From assembly GCA_027310825.1 (NCBI GenBank), contig DAIDAC010000009.1:1-36685 (forward strand): a stretch of 36,685 nucleotides of DNA. Reading direction: 5' to 3'. The notes below the pieces were generated by a model, which did no database searches, was not told the DNA's origin, and saw only the letters and a list, made by a program, of their open reading frames with translations. Positions within the stretch are counted from its first letter, which is position 1. Each line of letters starts with the position of its first letter. Shown one piece after another: positions 29,682-36,685 of the stretch. The translations under genes and the position numbers were made by a program. The stretch is from Candidatus Micrarchaeaceae archaeon. GTDB lineage: Archaea > Micrarchaeota > Micrarchaeia > Micrarchaeales > Micrarchaeaceae.

Positions 29682-29978
29682 ATGACAACGCTCAACAACA
29701 AAACCATAGTGCTCCATGAGCTAATCGGCATGGACTGCGAAGTCGTCCGCAGCAGCGACCCAGACCAGCAGGGGCTGGAGGGTAAGGTCGTAGATGAGAC
29801 CAAGAATACCCTGTTACTCGAAACGTCGAAAGGCTTAAAAAGGGTTGTGAAGCATATATCTTCGCTCAAATTCAGAAAGGGAAAGCAAGTCTTTCTTGTT
29901 GAAGGAGAAGAGATAAACTTCAGGAGCTACGAACGTATTGAAAAGAGCCTGAAGTTCTACAAAAGGAGGAGGCTGTAA
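29682..29978 (+). CDS. rnp1: RNase P protein component 1 (Rpp29/Pop4)
   Basis: A small Sm-like protein of archaeal RNase P, which trims tRNA 5' leaders. The 98 residues show the typical order HELIGMDCEVVRSSDPDQQGLEGKVVDETKNTLLL, then GLKRVVKH and a lysine/arginine-rich C terminus. It sits directly before S17, as in most archaea, with DUF373 upstream instead of L29. Confidence 0.88.
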   Translation: MTTLNNKTIVLHELIGMDCEVVRSSDPDQQGLEGKVVDETKNTLLLETSKGLKRVVKHISSLKFRKGKQVFLVEGEEINFRSYERIEKSLKFYKRRRL

Positions 29979-30031
29979 AGCCCAATTTTGCGCTCAAGAC
30001 GCATGTCATTGCGCAATTGCAAGTGTTTAGC

Positions 30032-30322
30032 ATGGAATGCAACGATACAAAGTGCCCGATTCACGGGAATCTAAAGACACACGGTTACTCCATAGAGGGC
30101 ACAGTCGTGTCTGACAAGCTAAAGACAACAGTCATCGTCGAGCACGGATATACTACTTATCTTCAGAAATACAAGCGATCGCTCAGAAAGAACTCGAGGA
30201 TAGCTGCACACAACCCGCCCTGCATGGGCGCAAAGCTCGGCGACCAAGTCGAAATCACAGGAACACGCCGTCTTAGCAAGACAAAGTCGTTCGTTGTGAC
30301 TAAGGTAGTAAACAAAAAGTGA
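30032..30322 (+). CDS. rps17: 30S ribosomal protein S17
   Basis: A primary 16S rRNA-binding protein of the small subunit, 96 residues. It carries CNDTKCPIHGN at the N terminus, IEGTVVSDKLKTTVIVEHGY (the OB-fold core) and KRSLRKNSRIAAHNPP, the archaeal S17 signatures. I start at ATG 30032; TTG 30017 and GTG 30023 are in frame and cannot be excluded, because archaeal S17 often has a longer N terminus. Confidence 0.93.
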   Translation: MECNDTKCPIHGNLKTHGYSIEGTVVSDKLKTTVIVEHGYTTYLQKYKRSLRKNSRIAAHNPPCMGAKLGDQVEITGTRRLSKTKSFVVTKVVNKK

Positions 30323-30331
30323 GTGATAACA

Positions 30332-30730
30332 ATGAAGGGAATAGCAACAAAAATCGCAAAGGGCCTTGTTCCTGGTTCCCTTCTAACTTGCGCAGACAAC
30401 AGCGGCGCGAAAACCCTTATGATAATCAACAAAATAGGCAAAGCTGGCCACAGAAAAAGAATGGCTGCTTGCGGCATCGGCGACATAGCAATGGCTAGCG
30501 TAAAGAGCGGCAATCCTAATTATCTCAAGAAGAAAGTTCGAATCGTAATAATAAGGCAGAAAACTCCGATGAGGAGATCGTCTGGCATGCGCGTCCGTTT
30601 CGAGGACAACGCTGCGATCCTGATTACAGATGTGAATCTGCCTGTCGGCACAGAAGTAAAGGGCGCAATGGCACGCGAAGTTGTCGAGAGATACATAAAG
30701 CTGGCAGGAATTGCACAACGAGTGGTTTAA
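30332..30730 (+). CDS. rpl14: 50S ribosomal protein L14
   Basis: A large-subunit protein at the subunit interface, 132 residues. Diagnostic segments are LLTCADNSGAKTLMIINK, GIGDIAMASVKSG and RFEDNAAILI. The ATG is preceded by GTGATAACA, the operon's usual ribosome site. An in-frame GTG nine bases upstream is that site itself. The L24 start follows directly after the stop. Confidence 0.95.
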   Translation: MKGIATKIAKGLVPGSLLTCADNSGAKTLMIINKIGKAGHRKRMAACGIGDIAMASVKSGNPNYLKKKVRIVIIRQKTPMRRSSGMRVRFEDNAAILITDVNLPVGTEVKGAMAREVVERYIKLAGIAQRVV

Positions 30731-31225
30731 ATGATGAAGAGCTCAAAGCCGAGAACACAGAGAAGATTCCGCTTCAACGCACCAATGCACCAGCGACAGC
30801 ACTTCCTAAACGTGCACCTCGACAAAGCGCTCAAGGCAAAGCTCAAGCTCACAAGGAGAACAGTCCAGATTTCAAAGGGCGACACAGTAAAGATCATGGA
30901 AGGGCCCAACGCAGGCAAAAGTGGAAAGGTCGTTCTGGTAAGCCTGAGGAGAGGGCTAATTATGCTTGATACAATAGTCAAGAAAAGCGCACGCGGGAAG
31001 GAGCATCCTATCCCGATAAACGCGAGCAACGTTTACATTACAGACCTCAATCTGTCCGACAAGTACAGGGCTGCGAAGCTGAAGGTAGCAGTGGTCCCGC
31101 AGAAGAAAGAGGAGAAGAAAGCAGTGGAGGCAAAGCCTGCTGCTCCGGCACCTGCGCCAGCTCCAAAGGTTGAGCAGAAGCCTGCGATAGCACAGGCAGC
31201 AGCACCGACAACAACAAACAAGTGA
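30731..31225 (+). CDS. rpl24: 50S ribosomal protein L24 with Ala/Pro-rich C-terminal extension
   Basis: An assembly-initiating large-subunit protein with a KOW motif (SKGDTVKIMEGPNAGKSGKVV, about 49-69). The first about 120 residues match archaeal L24. The last about 45 residues (from KKEEKKAVEAKP to TTTNK) are an Ala/Pro/Lys-rich low-complexity tail that archaeal L24 does not usually have. The next gene begins four bases before this stop if its upstream GTG is counted, but its real ATG lies five bases after it. Confidence 0.93.
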   Translation: MMKSSKPRTQRRFRFNAPMHQRQHFLNVHLDKALKAKLKLTRRTVQISKGDTVKIMEGPNAGKSGKVVLVSLRRGLIMLDTIVKKSARGKEHPIPINASNVYITDLNLSDKYRAAKLKVAVVPQKKEEKKAVEAKPAAPAPAPAPKVEQKPAIAQAAAPTTTNK

Positions 31226-31230
31226 TATTC

Positions 31231-31911
31231 ATGGCAAACCGAGGAAATCGAAGACACATGACAGGCCTTGCGGCACCGGAGTACTTCGGAATTCACCACA
31301 AAGAACAGGAATATGTAGCCAGGCCAAACGCAGGCAGGCACACACTGAAGAGATCGATAACTCTTCTTCTCGCCCTCAAGATGCTCGGAGTGGCAGCAAC
31401 AGCTGTAGAGGCGAGAAAGGTAGTCAAGGCAGGACTTGTCAGCGTCAACAACCAAATAATAAAGGAGCCAAAGTATCCGATAGGCCTAAACGACGTAGTC
31501 TCGCTCAACGCTGAGAAGAAGGCTTACGCAGTAGGCATAAACGCGAACGCAAAGATCACGCTTGAAGACGCAAAGGCATCAGAAGAAAGAGTGCTCAGAG
31601 TCGTCGACAAATACAAGGCCAGGAAGAACCAGATCATGGTAAGGCTTCACGATGGCAGCATAGCAAAGGCAGGCAAGGACGTCAAGGTCAACGATTCGGT
31701 AATTCTCGACTCGAAGCGCGCAATCAAGAAAGTAATTCCACTCAAAGAAGGAGCAGAGTGCTTCATAATAAACGGAGTCCACGTCGGCACTGCCGGCAAG
31801 ATCAAGGGACTCAAGAAAGGCACAATGCACACTGCTGCATCTGCAGTAGTAGCTCCGAAGTCTGGAGAAGAGTTCGAGACGATTGTCAAGAACATCATGG
31901 TAACAGGTTAA
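31231..31911 (+). CDS. rps4e: 30S ribosomal protein S4e
   Basis: An archaeal/eukaryotic small-subunit protein of 226 residues with S4-like RNA-binding, central and KOW domains. Diagnostic are HLTGL-like HMTGLAAPEYFGI near the start, ARKVVKAGLVSVNN (S4 domain) and the C-terminal GTAGKIKGLKKG. GTGATATTC precedes ATG 31231, so the earlier in-frame GTG is the ribosome site and not the start. Confidence 0.94.
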   Translation: MANRGNRRHMTGLAAPEYFGIHHKEQEYVARPNAGRHTLKRSITLLLALKMLGVAATAVEARKVVKAGLVSVNNQIIKEPKYPIGLNDVVSLNAEKKAYAVGINANAKITLEDAKASEERVLRVVDKYKARKNQIMVRLHDGSIAKAGKDVKVNDSVILDSKRAIKKVIPLKEGAECFIINGVHVGTAGKIKGLKKGTMHTAASAVVAPKSGEEFETIVKNIMVTG

Positions 31912-31922
31912 AGGTTAGATTT

Positions 31923-32486
31923 ATGGCAGAGCAAAAGGCACAAACACAGATGGCCACCAAGCAAAAGAGGGACAAGAGCTCAAACAAGATGCGCGAAATT
32001 GTCCTCGACAAGCTTGTAGTCAACATAGGCAGTGGCAGCGAACAGAGTGTCAACGCGAACGCAAAGCGGCTTCTTGAGCTGATAACGCAGAGGAAGCCAG
32101 CAACAAGCGTTTCAAAGAAAAGGAATCCTGCTTTCAAGATATCAAAGGGACAGGCGATCGGCGCATTCGTGACAATCCGCGGCGGAGAGATAAAGCCGCT
32201 GGCTGACAGGCTTCTTGATGCAGTCAGCAGAAGAGTCAAGGAAAGCGGAGTAACAAACAACTCTGCGAGCTTCGGAATCCACGAATACATAGACATTCGC
32301 GGAGTAAAGTACGATCCAAAGATAGGAATGCTTGGAATGAATGTCAATCTGTCGTTCAAAAGAAGAGGGACACGCGTCGCAATCAGAAAGCGCGCACAGT
32401 CCATGGTTCCTGACAAGCACAGGATAGTGACAAGAGACGAGGTCAAGGAATATTTGTCGAAGAATTACAAAGTTGAATTCGCATAG
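31923..32486 (+). CDS. rpl5: 50S ribosomal protein L5
   Basis: The 5S rRNA-binding large-subunit protein, 187 residues. MREIVLDKLVVNIGSG starts the conserved fold at residue 24, and KKRNPAFKISKGQAIGAFVTIRG, NSASFGIHEYIDIRGVKYDP and RAQSMVPDKHRIVTRDEV follow. The first 22 residues (Lys/Gln-rich) form an extra N-terminal tail, typical only of some archaea. A longer upstream reading in the same frame runs into S4e and is not real. Confidence 0.95.
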   Translation: MAEQKAQTQMATKQKRDKSSNKMREIVLDKLVVNIGSGSEQSVNANAKRLLELITQRKPATSVSKKRNPAFKISKGQAIGAFVTIRGGEIKPLADRLLDAVSRRVKESGVTNNSASFGIHEYIDIRGVKYDPKIGMLGMNVNLSFKRRGTRVAIRKRAQSMVPDKHRIVTRDEVKEYLSKNYKVEFA

Positions 32487-32497
32487 TAAGTGAGCAA

Positions 32498-32653
32498 ATG
32501 GTAAAACCTGAAGATCGATTCAAGGGCAAAGGCATACGCAAATGCAAACTGTGCGGTAGCGTGAGGGGTCTGATAAGATACCACTACATCTACATGTGCA
32601 GGCGTTGCTTCAGAGAAGTCGCCCCGGATCTGGGCTTCAAGAAATACGGTTGA
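32498..32653 (+). CDS. rps14: 30S ribosomal protein S14 (zinc-binding type)
   Basis: A 51-residue small-subunit protein with four zinc cysteines (C16, C19, C34, C37) in CKLCG and CRRC. Its size and sequence (VRGLIRYHYIYMCRRCFREVA) are standard for archaeal S14. It is preceded by AAGTGAGC and followed after four bases by S8. Confidence 0.95.
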   Translation: MVKPEDRFKGKGIRKCKLCGSVRGLIRYHYIYMCRRCFREVAPDLGFKKYG

Positions 32654-32657
32654 TGTT

Positions 32658-33041
32658 ATGGTAGACAGAGTTTCAGATGCAATAAACACGATAAAGACGA
32701 ACGAGCGCATAGGCAGAGCCGAGTGCGTACTTCTGTCCACAAAGCTCGTAAGGTCGATCCTCGACGTCATGAAAAGAGAGTCTTACATAAAGGGCTACGA
32801 GGAATTCACAGAAGGCAGGGTCAAGAAGCTCCGCGTTACGCTCTCGAATAACATCAACAGCATGGGAATAATCAAGCCTCACTTCTCCGTAGGAGCAAGC
32901 GAGATACAAGGATACGAAATGCAGTACATCCCAAGCAGGGACTTCGGAATACTGATAGTGTCGACGTCCAAGGGCATGATGACAAACAGAGAGGCGAAAG
33001 AGCAGAACATCGGAGGAAGGCTTGTCGCATACGTATATTGA
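32658..33041 (+). CDS. rps8: 30S ribosomal protein S8
   Basis: A 127-residue 16S rRNA-binding protein. DAINTIKTNERIGRAEC is the N-terminal signature, and the C-terminal signature is STSKGMMTNREAKEQNIGG. It is preceded by TTGATGTT and spaced normally from its neighbours. Confidence 0.95.
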   Translation: MVDRVSDAINTIKTNERIGRAECVLLSTKLVRSILDVMKRESYIKGYEEFTEGRVKKLRVTLSNNINSMGIIKPHFSVGASEIQGYEMQYIPSRDFGILIVSTSKGMMTNREAKEQNIGGRLVAYVY

Positions 33042-33050
33042 TTGATATTT

Positions 33051-33572
33051 ATGATGGAAGTTGAAATACCTGCAAACATTCAGGTTGAAATAAAAGGCAC
33101 AGAGATAACGGTCAAGGGCAGCCTTGGCGCTAACTCAAGGCATTTCAACGACTCGCTGCTCAAAGTTTCAAAAGAGGGCAACAAACTGATGATAAAGCCT
33201 TCGGAGCATAAGGTGCTCAAGGGCAAAGCGCTCATGGCAGAAAAGTCGTTCGCGAAAGTAATGAAGAACGACATAGAGGGAGTATCAAAGCACTTCGAGA
33301 TAAACATGCAGGTAGTATTCGCACACTTCCCAGTAACAGTAGAAGCGAAGGGAGACACAGTAAGCATAAAGAACCTCATCGGCGAGAGAGCACCGAGAAC
33401 TTGCAAGATCGCAGGCACAACAAAAGTGGAGATAAAGGGACAAGCTGTCCGGCTCTACGGAACAAGCCTCGAAGATGTGACGCAAACAGCAGCCAACATA
33501 AGAAAGGCGTGCAAGATACGATTCAAAGACGGCAGAGTATTCCAAGACGGAGTGTACTACGCCCTAGAATAA
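33051..33572 (+). CDS. rpl6: 50S ribosomal protein L6
   Basis: A 173-residue large-subunit protein with two related domains. IPANIQVEIKGTEITVKGSLG opens the first, and NLIGERAPRTCKI and VEIKGQAVRLYGTSLEDVTQTAANIR mark the second. ATG 33051 follows TTGATATTT, the operon's standard context; the preceding in-frame TTG belongs to that site. An ATG one codon later is also possible. Confidence 0.95.
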   Translation: MMEVEIPANIQVEIKGTEITVKGSLGANSRHFNDSLLKVSKEGNKLMIKPSEHKVLKGKALMAEKSFAKVMKNDIEGVSKHFEINMQVVFAHFPVTVEAKGDTVSIKNLIGERAPRTCKIAGTTKVEIKGQAVRLYGTSLEDVTQTAANIRKACKIRFKDGRVFQDGVYYALE

Positions 33573-33585
33573 TGATGTGATATTT

Positions 33586-33942
33586 ATGACAGCAAAAAAG
33601 AGCCACCCGAAATTCCAAGTGAGGAACTACGGACCGATAAAGCGTGTCAAGAACCGCTGGAGGAAGCCGCGAGGAATCGACAGCAAGGCTAGAGTCAAGA
33701 AGAACTTCGCCGGAGCAGAGCCGACAATCGGATATGGAAACCCAGAAGAACTCCGTGGAATCAGAGCAAGCGGAAAGCGTGCAGTACTAGTAAGCAACAT
33801 GAACGAGCTCAACGCAATTATCGGGAACAAAAGCGACAACATAGAGATAACACTTGCAAGCGCACTTTCAAGAAAGAAAAGAATAGCAATGGTGAAGGTC
33901 GCGCAGCAGAACAAGATCAACGTAACAAACTGGAGAGTTTAA
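33586..33942 (+). CDS. rpl32e: 50S ribosomal protein L32e
   Basis: A 118-residue archaeal/eukaryotic large-subunit protein. KVKNRWRKPRG-type text appears as VKNRWRKPRGIDSKARVK, followed by PTIGYGNPEELRGI and a C-terminal ASALSRKKRIAMV. GTGATATTT precedes the ATG. Its stop overlaps the start of L19e (TAATG). Confidence 0.94.
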   Translation: MTAKKSHPKFQVRNYGPIKRVKNRWRKPRGIDSKARVKKNFAGAEPTIGYGNPEELRGIRASGKRAVLVSNMNELNAIIGNKSDNIEITLASALSRKKRIAMVKVAQQNKINVTNWRV

Positions 33943-34415
33943 TGAGCATAAAACTTACAAAAAGGATAGCTGCAGAGGTTCTCGTCAGAGGAGAGCGCAG
34001 CATCAGAATCAAGGAAGGCCTTGAGGCAGAAGCAGCGAAGGCCATAACAAGAGAAGACGTTCGCGTGCTTGTGAAGAACGGCACAGTATACGCACTTCCA
34101 GAAAAGCACAACCAGAGTCTGTACGGAAAGGCGCTAAAGATAAAGAGGTTCAAGGGAAGAAGACGCGGAACAGGAAGAAAGCGCGGAACAACAAACGCAA
34201 GGGCAAGCATAGAATACAAGAAGAAAGTCCGAGGGCAGAGAAGAGTTCTCGCTTCCCTCAAGGAAGACAAGACGATCAGCAACGAGCTGTACAAGCAGTT
34301 CTACAAGCTGGTCCGCGGAGGAACCTTTGCAAGCAAGGCATCGCTGATCAACCACATAAAGGGACACGGAGTCACAATAAGCGACGAGCGTGCAGAGAAA
34401 CTAAGACACATATGA
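33942..34415 (+). CDS. rpl19e: 50S ribosomal protein L19e
   Basis: A 157-residue archaeal/eukaryotic large-subunit protein. The basic central stretch RFKGRRRGTGRKRGTTNAR and the N-terminal LTKRIAAEVL with ITREDVRVLVKNG are diagnostic. The start shares one base with the L32e stop. Confidence 0.95.
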   Translation: MSIKLTKRIAAEVLVRGERSIRIKEGLEAEAAKAITREDVRVLVKNGTVYALPEKHNQSLYGKALKIKRFKGRRRGTGRKRGTTNARASIEYKKKVRGQRRVLASLKEDKTISNELYKQFYKLVRGGTFASKASLINHIKGHGVTISDERAEKLRHI

Positions 34416-34427
34416 CGAATGATTTTC

Positions 34428-34988
34428 ATGAGATACCAGATGATAAGAAATAGAAGAAGGCAAGCGCTCACAAACTACAAAAAGAGAGTGGAACTTCTAA
34501 AGGGAGGCATGCCTAGAATCGTCGTCAGGAAGAGCAACCGCGGAATACTGGTGCAGATTATCAGCTACGGCGAAGACGGCGACAAAGTGATCACAGGAAT
34601 AAGCTCGAAGGTGCTCAAGTCAGTAGAGTGGCAGCCGAGGAGCAACATTCCGACAGCTTATCTAACTGGGCTTATGCTTGCAAAGCGCGCTAAGACGATG
34701 AAGATAGAGGCGGTCGTACTCGACATAGGCCTTTACAAGCCAGACAAGGCATCAGTGATATTCGCAGCTGCGAAGGGCGCTGCAGACGGAGGCCTCAAGG
34801 TGCTCAACTCGATAGAGTTCGACGAGAAAAGATTGAGCGGACAGCACATCGCGCAGTACGCGAAGGCGCTTAAGGCAAAGGGAGCAGATGATTACAAGAA
34901 GCAGTTCTCAGCATACGAAGAATCGAAGTTCAACGCAGAGAGCATAGCCGAGACGTTCGCAAAGGCAAAGCAAAAAATTATGGCGTGA
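34428..34988 (+). CDS. rpl18: 50S ribosomal protein L18
   Basis: A 186-residue 5S rRNA-binding protein. RRRRQALTNYKKRVELL-type text appears near the N terminus, and the core TGLMLAKRAKTMKIEAVVLDIGLYKP is diagnostic. ATG 34428 is preceded by ATGATTTTC; the in-frame ATG nine bases upstream is part of that context. Confidence 0.94.
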   Translation: MRYQMIRNRRRQALTNYKKRVELLKGGMPRIVVRKSNRGILVQIISYGEDGDKVITGISSKVLKSVEWQPRSNIPTAYLTGLMLAKRAKTMKIEAVVLDIGLYKPDKASVIFAAAKGAADGGLKVLNSIEFDEKRLSGQHIAQYAKALKAKGADDYKKQFSAYEESKFNAESIAETFAKAKQKIMA

Positions 34989-34992
34989 TTGA

Positions 34993-35667
34993 TTGAGAGG
35001 AAGAAACTTTAATGATAGAAGAGAAGAACGAAACAAATTCAACCCTGAGTCGTGGGAACCAAAGACGCTTGTCGGCAAAAAGGTAAAGAGCCACGAGATA
35101 ACCTCAATTGAGCAGATATTCCACGATGGAAAGAGAATAGAGGAAGTAGAAATAGTCGACGCACTCATACCCGACATCAAAAATGAAGTAATTGAAATAC
35201 TCAGCGTACAGAGAATGACAAAGAACAACAGAAAGATGAAGTTCAGGGCAAACGTCATAGTTGGAGACGGACGCGGCCACGTAGGAATAGGAGCAGGTAA
35301 GGACGTAGAAGTCAAGGCTGCAATCGACTCCGGAATAAAAATTGCAAAGCTTAACATGATCCCGGTAATAATGGGATGCGGATCCTGGCAATGCGCGTGC
35401 GGAACGGCACACAGCCTGCCTATACTCGCAAAAGGAAAAGCGGGCAGCGTAGAAGTCATACTAAAGCCAGCGCCGAGAGGTCTTGGAGTAGTGGCGAACG
35501 ACCCTACAAAGAAGATGCTCGAGCTTGCAGGAGTAAAGGACCTATGGAGCTTCTCTAGAGGAAGAACGAGGTCGAAGTACAATGTCATGCTCGCAACTTA
35601 CAGAGCTCTTCTAAACGTGGAGAACGTAAAGAACATAGGGCAGATAACAGCAAAGAGCAGCAAGTAA
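34993..35667 (+). CDS. rps5: 30S ribosomal protein S5
   Basis: A 224-residue small-subunit protein that helps decoding accuracy. It has QRMTKNNRKMKFRANVIVGDGRGHVGIG, the S5 N-terminal double-stranded RNA-binding domain, and KPAPRGLGVVANDPTKKMLELAGVKDLW in the C-terminal domain. The start is TTG at 34993, preceded by GTGATTGA. It is the last ribosomal gene; L30 and L15 do not follow. Confidence 0.94.
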   Translation: MRGRNFNDRREERNKFNPESWEPKTLVGKKVKSHEITSIEQIFHDGKRIEEVEIVDALIPDIKNEVIEILSVQRMTKNNRKMKFRANVIVGDGRGHVGIGAGKDVEVKAAIDSGIKIAKLNMIPVIMGCGSWQCACGTAHSLPILAKGKAGSVEVILKPAPRGLGVVANDPTKKMLELAGVKDLWSFSRGRTRSKYNVMLATYRALLNVENVKNIGQITAKSSK

Positions 35668-35689
35668 TGTGTGCTTGTTGGTGCTATTT

Positions 35690-36307
35690 ATGCAAGAACA
35701 ACAGCTCGCGATGCCGGGCGACAAGATAGGCGTTGAAGAGGAATTCATAGCCGGAGAGAACACTGTTGTCGACAACGGAATAATAAGGGCAGCGATAATC
35801 GGCGAAGTGATTTCGAAGGATGGCAAGGTAAGCGTGCACAACTCAAAGCACGAAATCAGAAAGATACAAAGAGGGATGTACATAATAGGCACAGTTTCAG
35901 ACGACCTGAAGTCAGTAACGTTCATAAAGATCGACAGGACGGAAATAAACGGCGTAGAGCATATCGCCCTGAAGGACGGCAAGATCGTCGCTGCCATGGA
36001 GTCGCCAAGGGGGCGTGGCTTCGGAGACAGAGACAGAAGAGGGCCGCCACAGCAGAAGACAAAGAGCTGCGGAGTAGGCGACGTAGTGATTGCAAAGGTG
36101 CTGTTCGACGACCCTGACATTTACACGTTGGGAATAAGAGAGCCGGAGTGCGGGGTTGTCCACGGACAATGCGAACTCTGCAATGCCCACCTCGACGCAG
36201 CTGGTCCGAACATGCTCAAGTGCCCGAAGTGCGAGCACACAGAGCAAAGAAAGGTCAGCACGCTCTACGGAAAACCAGAGGCTATAAAAGGATTATTGAC
36301 TAAATGA
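35690..36307 (+). CDS. csl4: Exosome subunit Csl4
   Basis: An RNA-binding cap subunit of the archaeal exosome, 205 residues. The N-terminal domain (about 8-60; MPGDKIGVEEEFIAGENTVVDNG), the S1 domain (about 62-155), and a C-terminal zinc ribbon with CELC (161-164) and CPKC (178-181) are all present. ATG 35690 follows GGTGCTATTT; the earlier in-frame ATG is not used. A Gly/Arg-rich loop (SPRGRGFGDRDRRGPPQQ) sits within the S1 domain. Confidence 0.92.
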   Translation: MQEQQLAMPGDKIGVEEEFIAGENTVVDNGIIRAAIIGEVISKDGKVSVHNSKHEIRKIQRGMYIIGTVSDDLKSVTFIKIDRTEINGVEHIALKDGKIVAAMESPRGRGFGDRDRRGPPQQKTKSCGVGDVVIAKVLFDDPDIYTLGIREPECGVVHGQCELCNAHLDAAGPNMLKCPKCEHTEQRKVSTLYGKPEAIKGLLTK

Positions 36308-36323
36308 TTTTGCTCGTGATATT

Positions 36324-36593
36324 ATGAAGATAAATGTTATAAAAGACGAAACAAACGAGCTCGTTATCGAGTTTGAGACTACAGACCTTACTGTGCCAGA
36401 CCTTATAGCTGCACAGCTCCTCGAGAACGATGATGTAGAATTCGCAGGCGCAGCAAAGGACCACCCAGAAGTCGGAAAGCCGAAGCTGGTAATAAAAACA
36501 AGCAAAAAGAAGGCGAAAGACGCTCTAATTAAGGCTCTTGACCAGATCGAAGAGAACATAACAACCCTCAAGGCCGGAGTTTCGAAGAAGTAG
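36324..36593 (+). CDS. rpoL: DNA-directed RNA polymerase subunit L
   Basis: The Rpb11-like partner of subunit D in the polymerase assembly platform, 89 residues. IEFETTDLTVPDLIAAQLLENDDVEFAGAAKDHP is the L/Rpb11 signature (the usual N-L-L text reads as L-I-A here), followed by a helical C terminus. GTGATATT precedes the ATG. csl4-rpoL linkage is common in archaea. Confidence 0.92.
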   Translation: MKINVIKDETNELVIEFETTDLTVPDLIAAQLLENDDVEFAGAAKDHPEVGKPKLVIKTSKKKAKDALIKALDQIEENITTLKAGVSKK

Positions 36594-36596
36594 TTA

Positions 36597-36685
36597 ATGC
36601 TTTATCAAATCAGGGGCGGAAGCCCGCTTGTGCTCAAGAAGTTCTATAATTTCCTAGCAATTACCGAAAGGATTAAATATTATAT
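36597..36685 (+). CDS. Possible partial reading frame at the window end
   Basis: An ATG at 36597 opens a frame without a stop to the end of the window (29 codons, starting MLYQIRGGSPLVLKKFYNF). There is no ribosome site of the operon's usual kind, and GGGC-GGAA-GCCC (36614-36625) can form a small hairpin here, so it may instead be a spacer with a terminator. The AT-rich GATTAAATATTATAT at the very end looks like a promoter for a gene beyond the window. Confidence 0.25.
   Translation, partial: MLYQIRGGSPLVLKKFYNFLAITERIKYY

Noticed and set aside
31758-31922. Long N-terminal extension of L5
   Set aside because: The extra residues overlap S4e in another frame and do not resemble L5; a ribosome site precedes ATG 31923.
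1-36685. CRISPR array
   Set aside because: No regularly spaced repeats of 24-40 bases were seen on reading the window.

Overview
The window reads as a chromosomal segment of a small, deeply branching archaeon. My best guess is a DPANN lineage, most likely Micrarchaeota (ARMAN-like). The archaeal signature is clear: PriS primase, CDP-archaeol synthase, Pelota, Pth2, exosome Csl4, RNA polymerase subunit L, RNase P protein 1, DUF373, AglB-type oligosaccharyltransferase, a ribosomal operon in archaeal order (S17, L14, L24, S4e, L5, S14, S8, L6, L32e, L19e, L18, S5), BRE/TATA-type promoters about 26 nt before start codons, and many leaderless genes. The phylum is inferred from gene content only; no marker tree was run.

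Layout. Bases 1-286 hold a promoter and a candidate structured RNA. From 287 to 8439 are aglB, a nitrate/taurine-type ABC importer (fused permease plus ATPase), two EgtD-family methyltransferases, and between them three unrecognised genes. From 8594 to 10711 are a VapBC module, carS and a HEPN-MNT module with palindromes around its TATA boxes. From 10757 to 16559 lie a short bacterial-type AlaRS, an Exo5-like nuclease whose leader is a textbook C/D box sRNA, two membrane proteins, pelota, a probably frameshifted small gene and another membrane protein. A second VapBC (16621-17257) leads into an AT-rich accessory block (about 17.3-23.3 kb). That block has a polytopic membrane protein, a DDE transposase, small DNA-binding-like proteins, a 600-residue secreted protein that I read as a candidate fusexin (HAP2/Fsx1-like cell-cell fusogen), two SHOCT-domain membrane proteins, a winged helix protein and a compact GHKL ATPase. 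From 23314 to 28273 are ogt, ilvE, pth2, a HAD hydrolase, priS and unknowns. From 28437 to the end is the translation/transcription operon: DUF373, rnp1, the ribosomal proteins, csl4 and rpoL.

How the genes work together. The right end is a standard information-processing operon whose genes are joined by overlaps or gaps of a few bases, often with a GTGAT Shine-Dalgarno core about five bases before ATG. The left and middle parts mix housekeeping genes with toxin-antitoxin pairs and a transposase, as expected of an accessory region. The most interesting unit is the AT-rich block around the putative fusogen: two SHOCT membrane proteins and the secreted protein form one leftward operon, facing a rightward winged-helix/GHKL-ATPase pair. 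Archaeal fusexins are known from integrated mobile elements, so this could be a small mobile cassette or a contact/fusion system. In an archaeon that may depend on a host cell, that would be worth testing.
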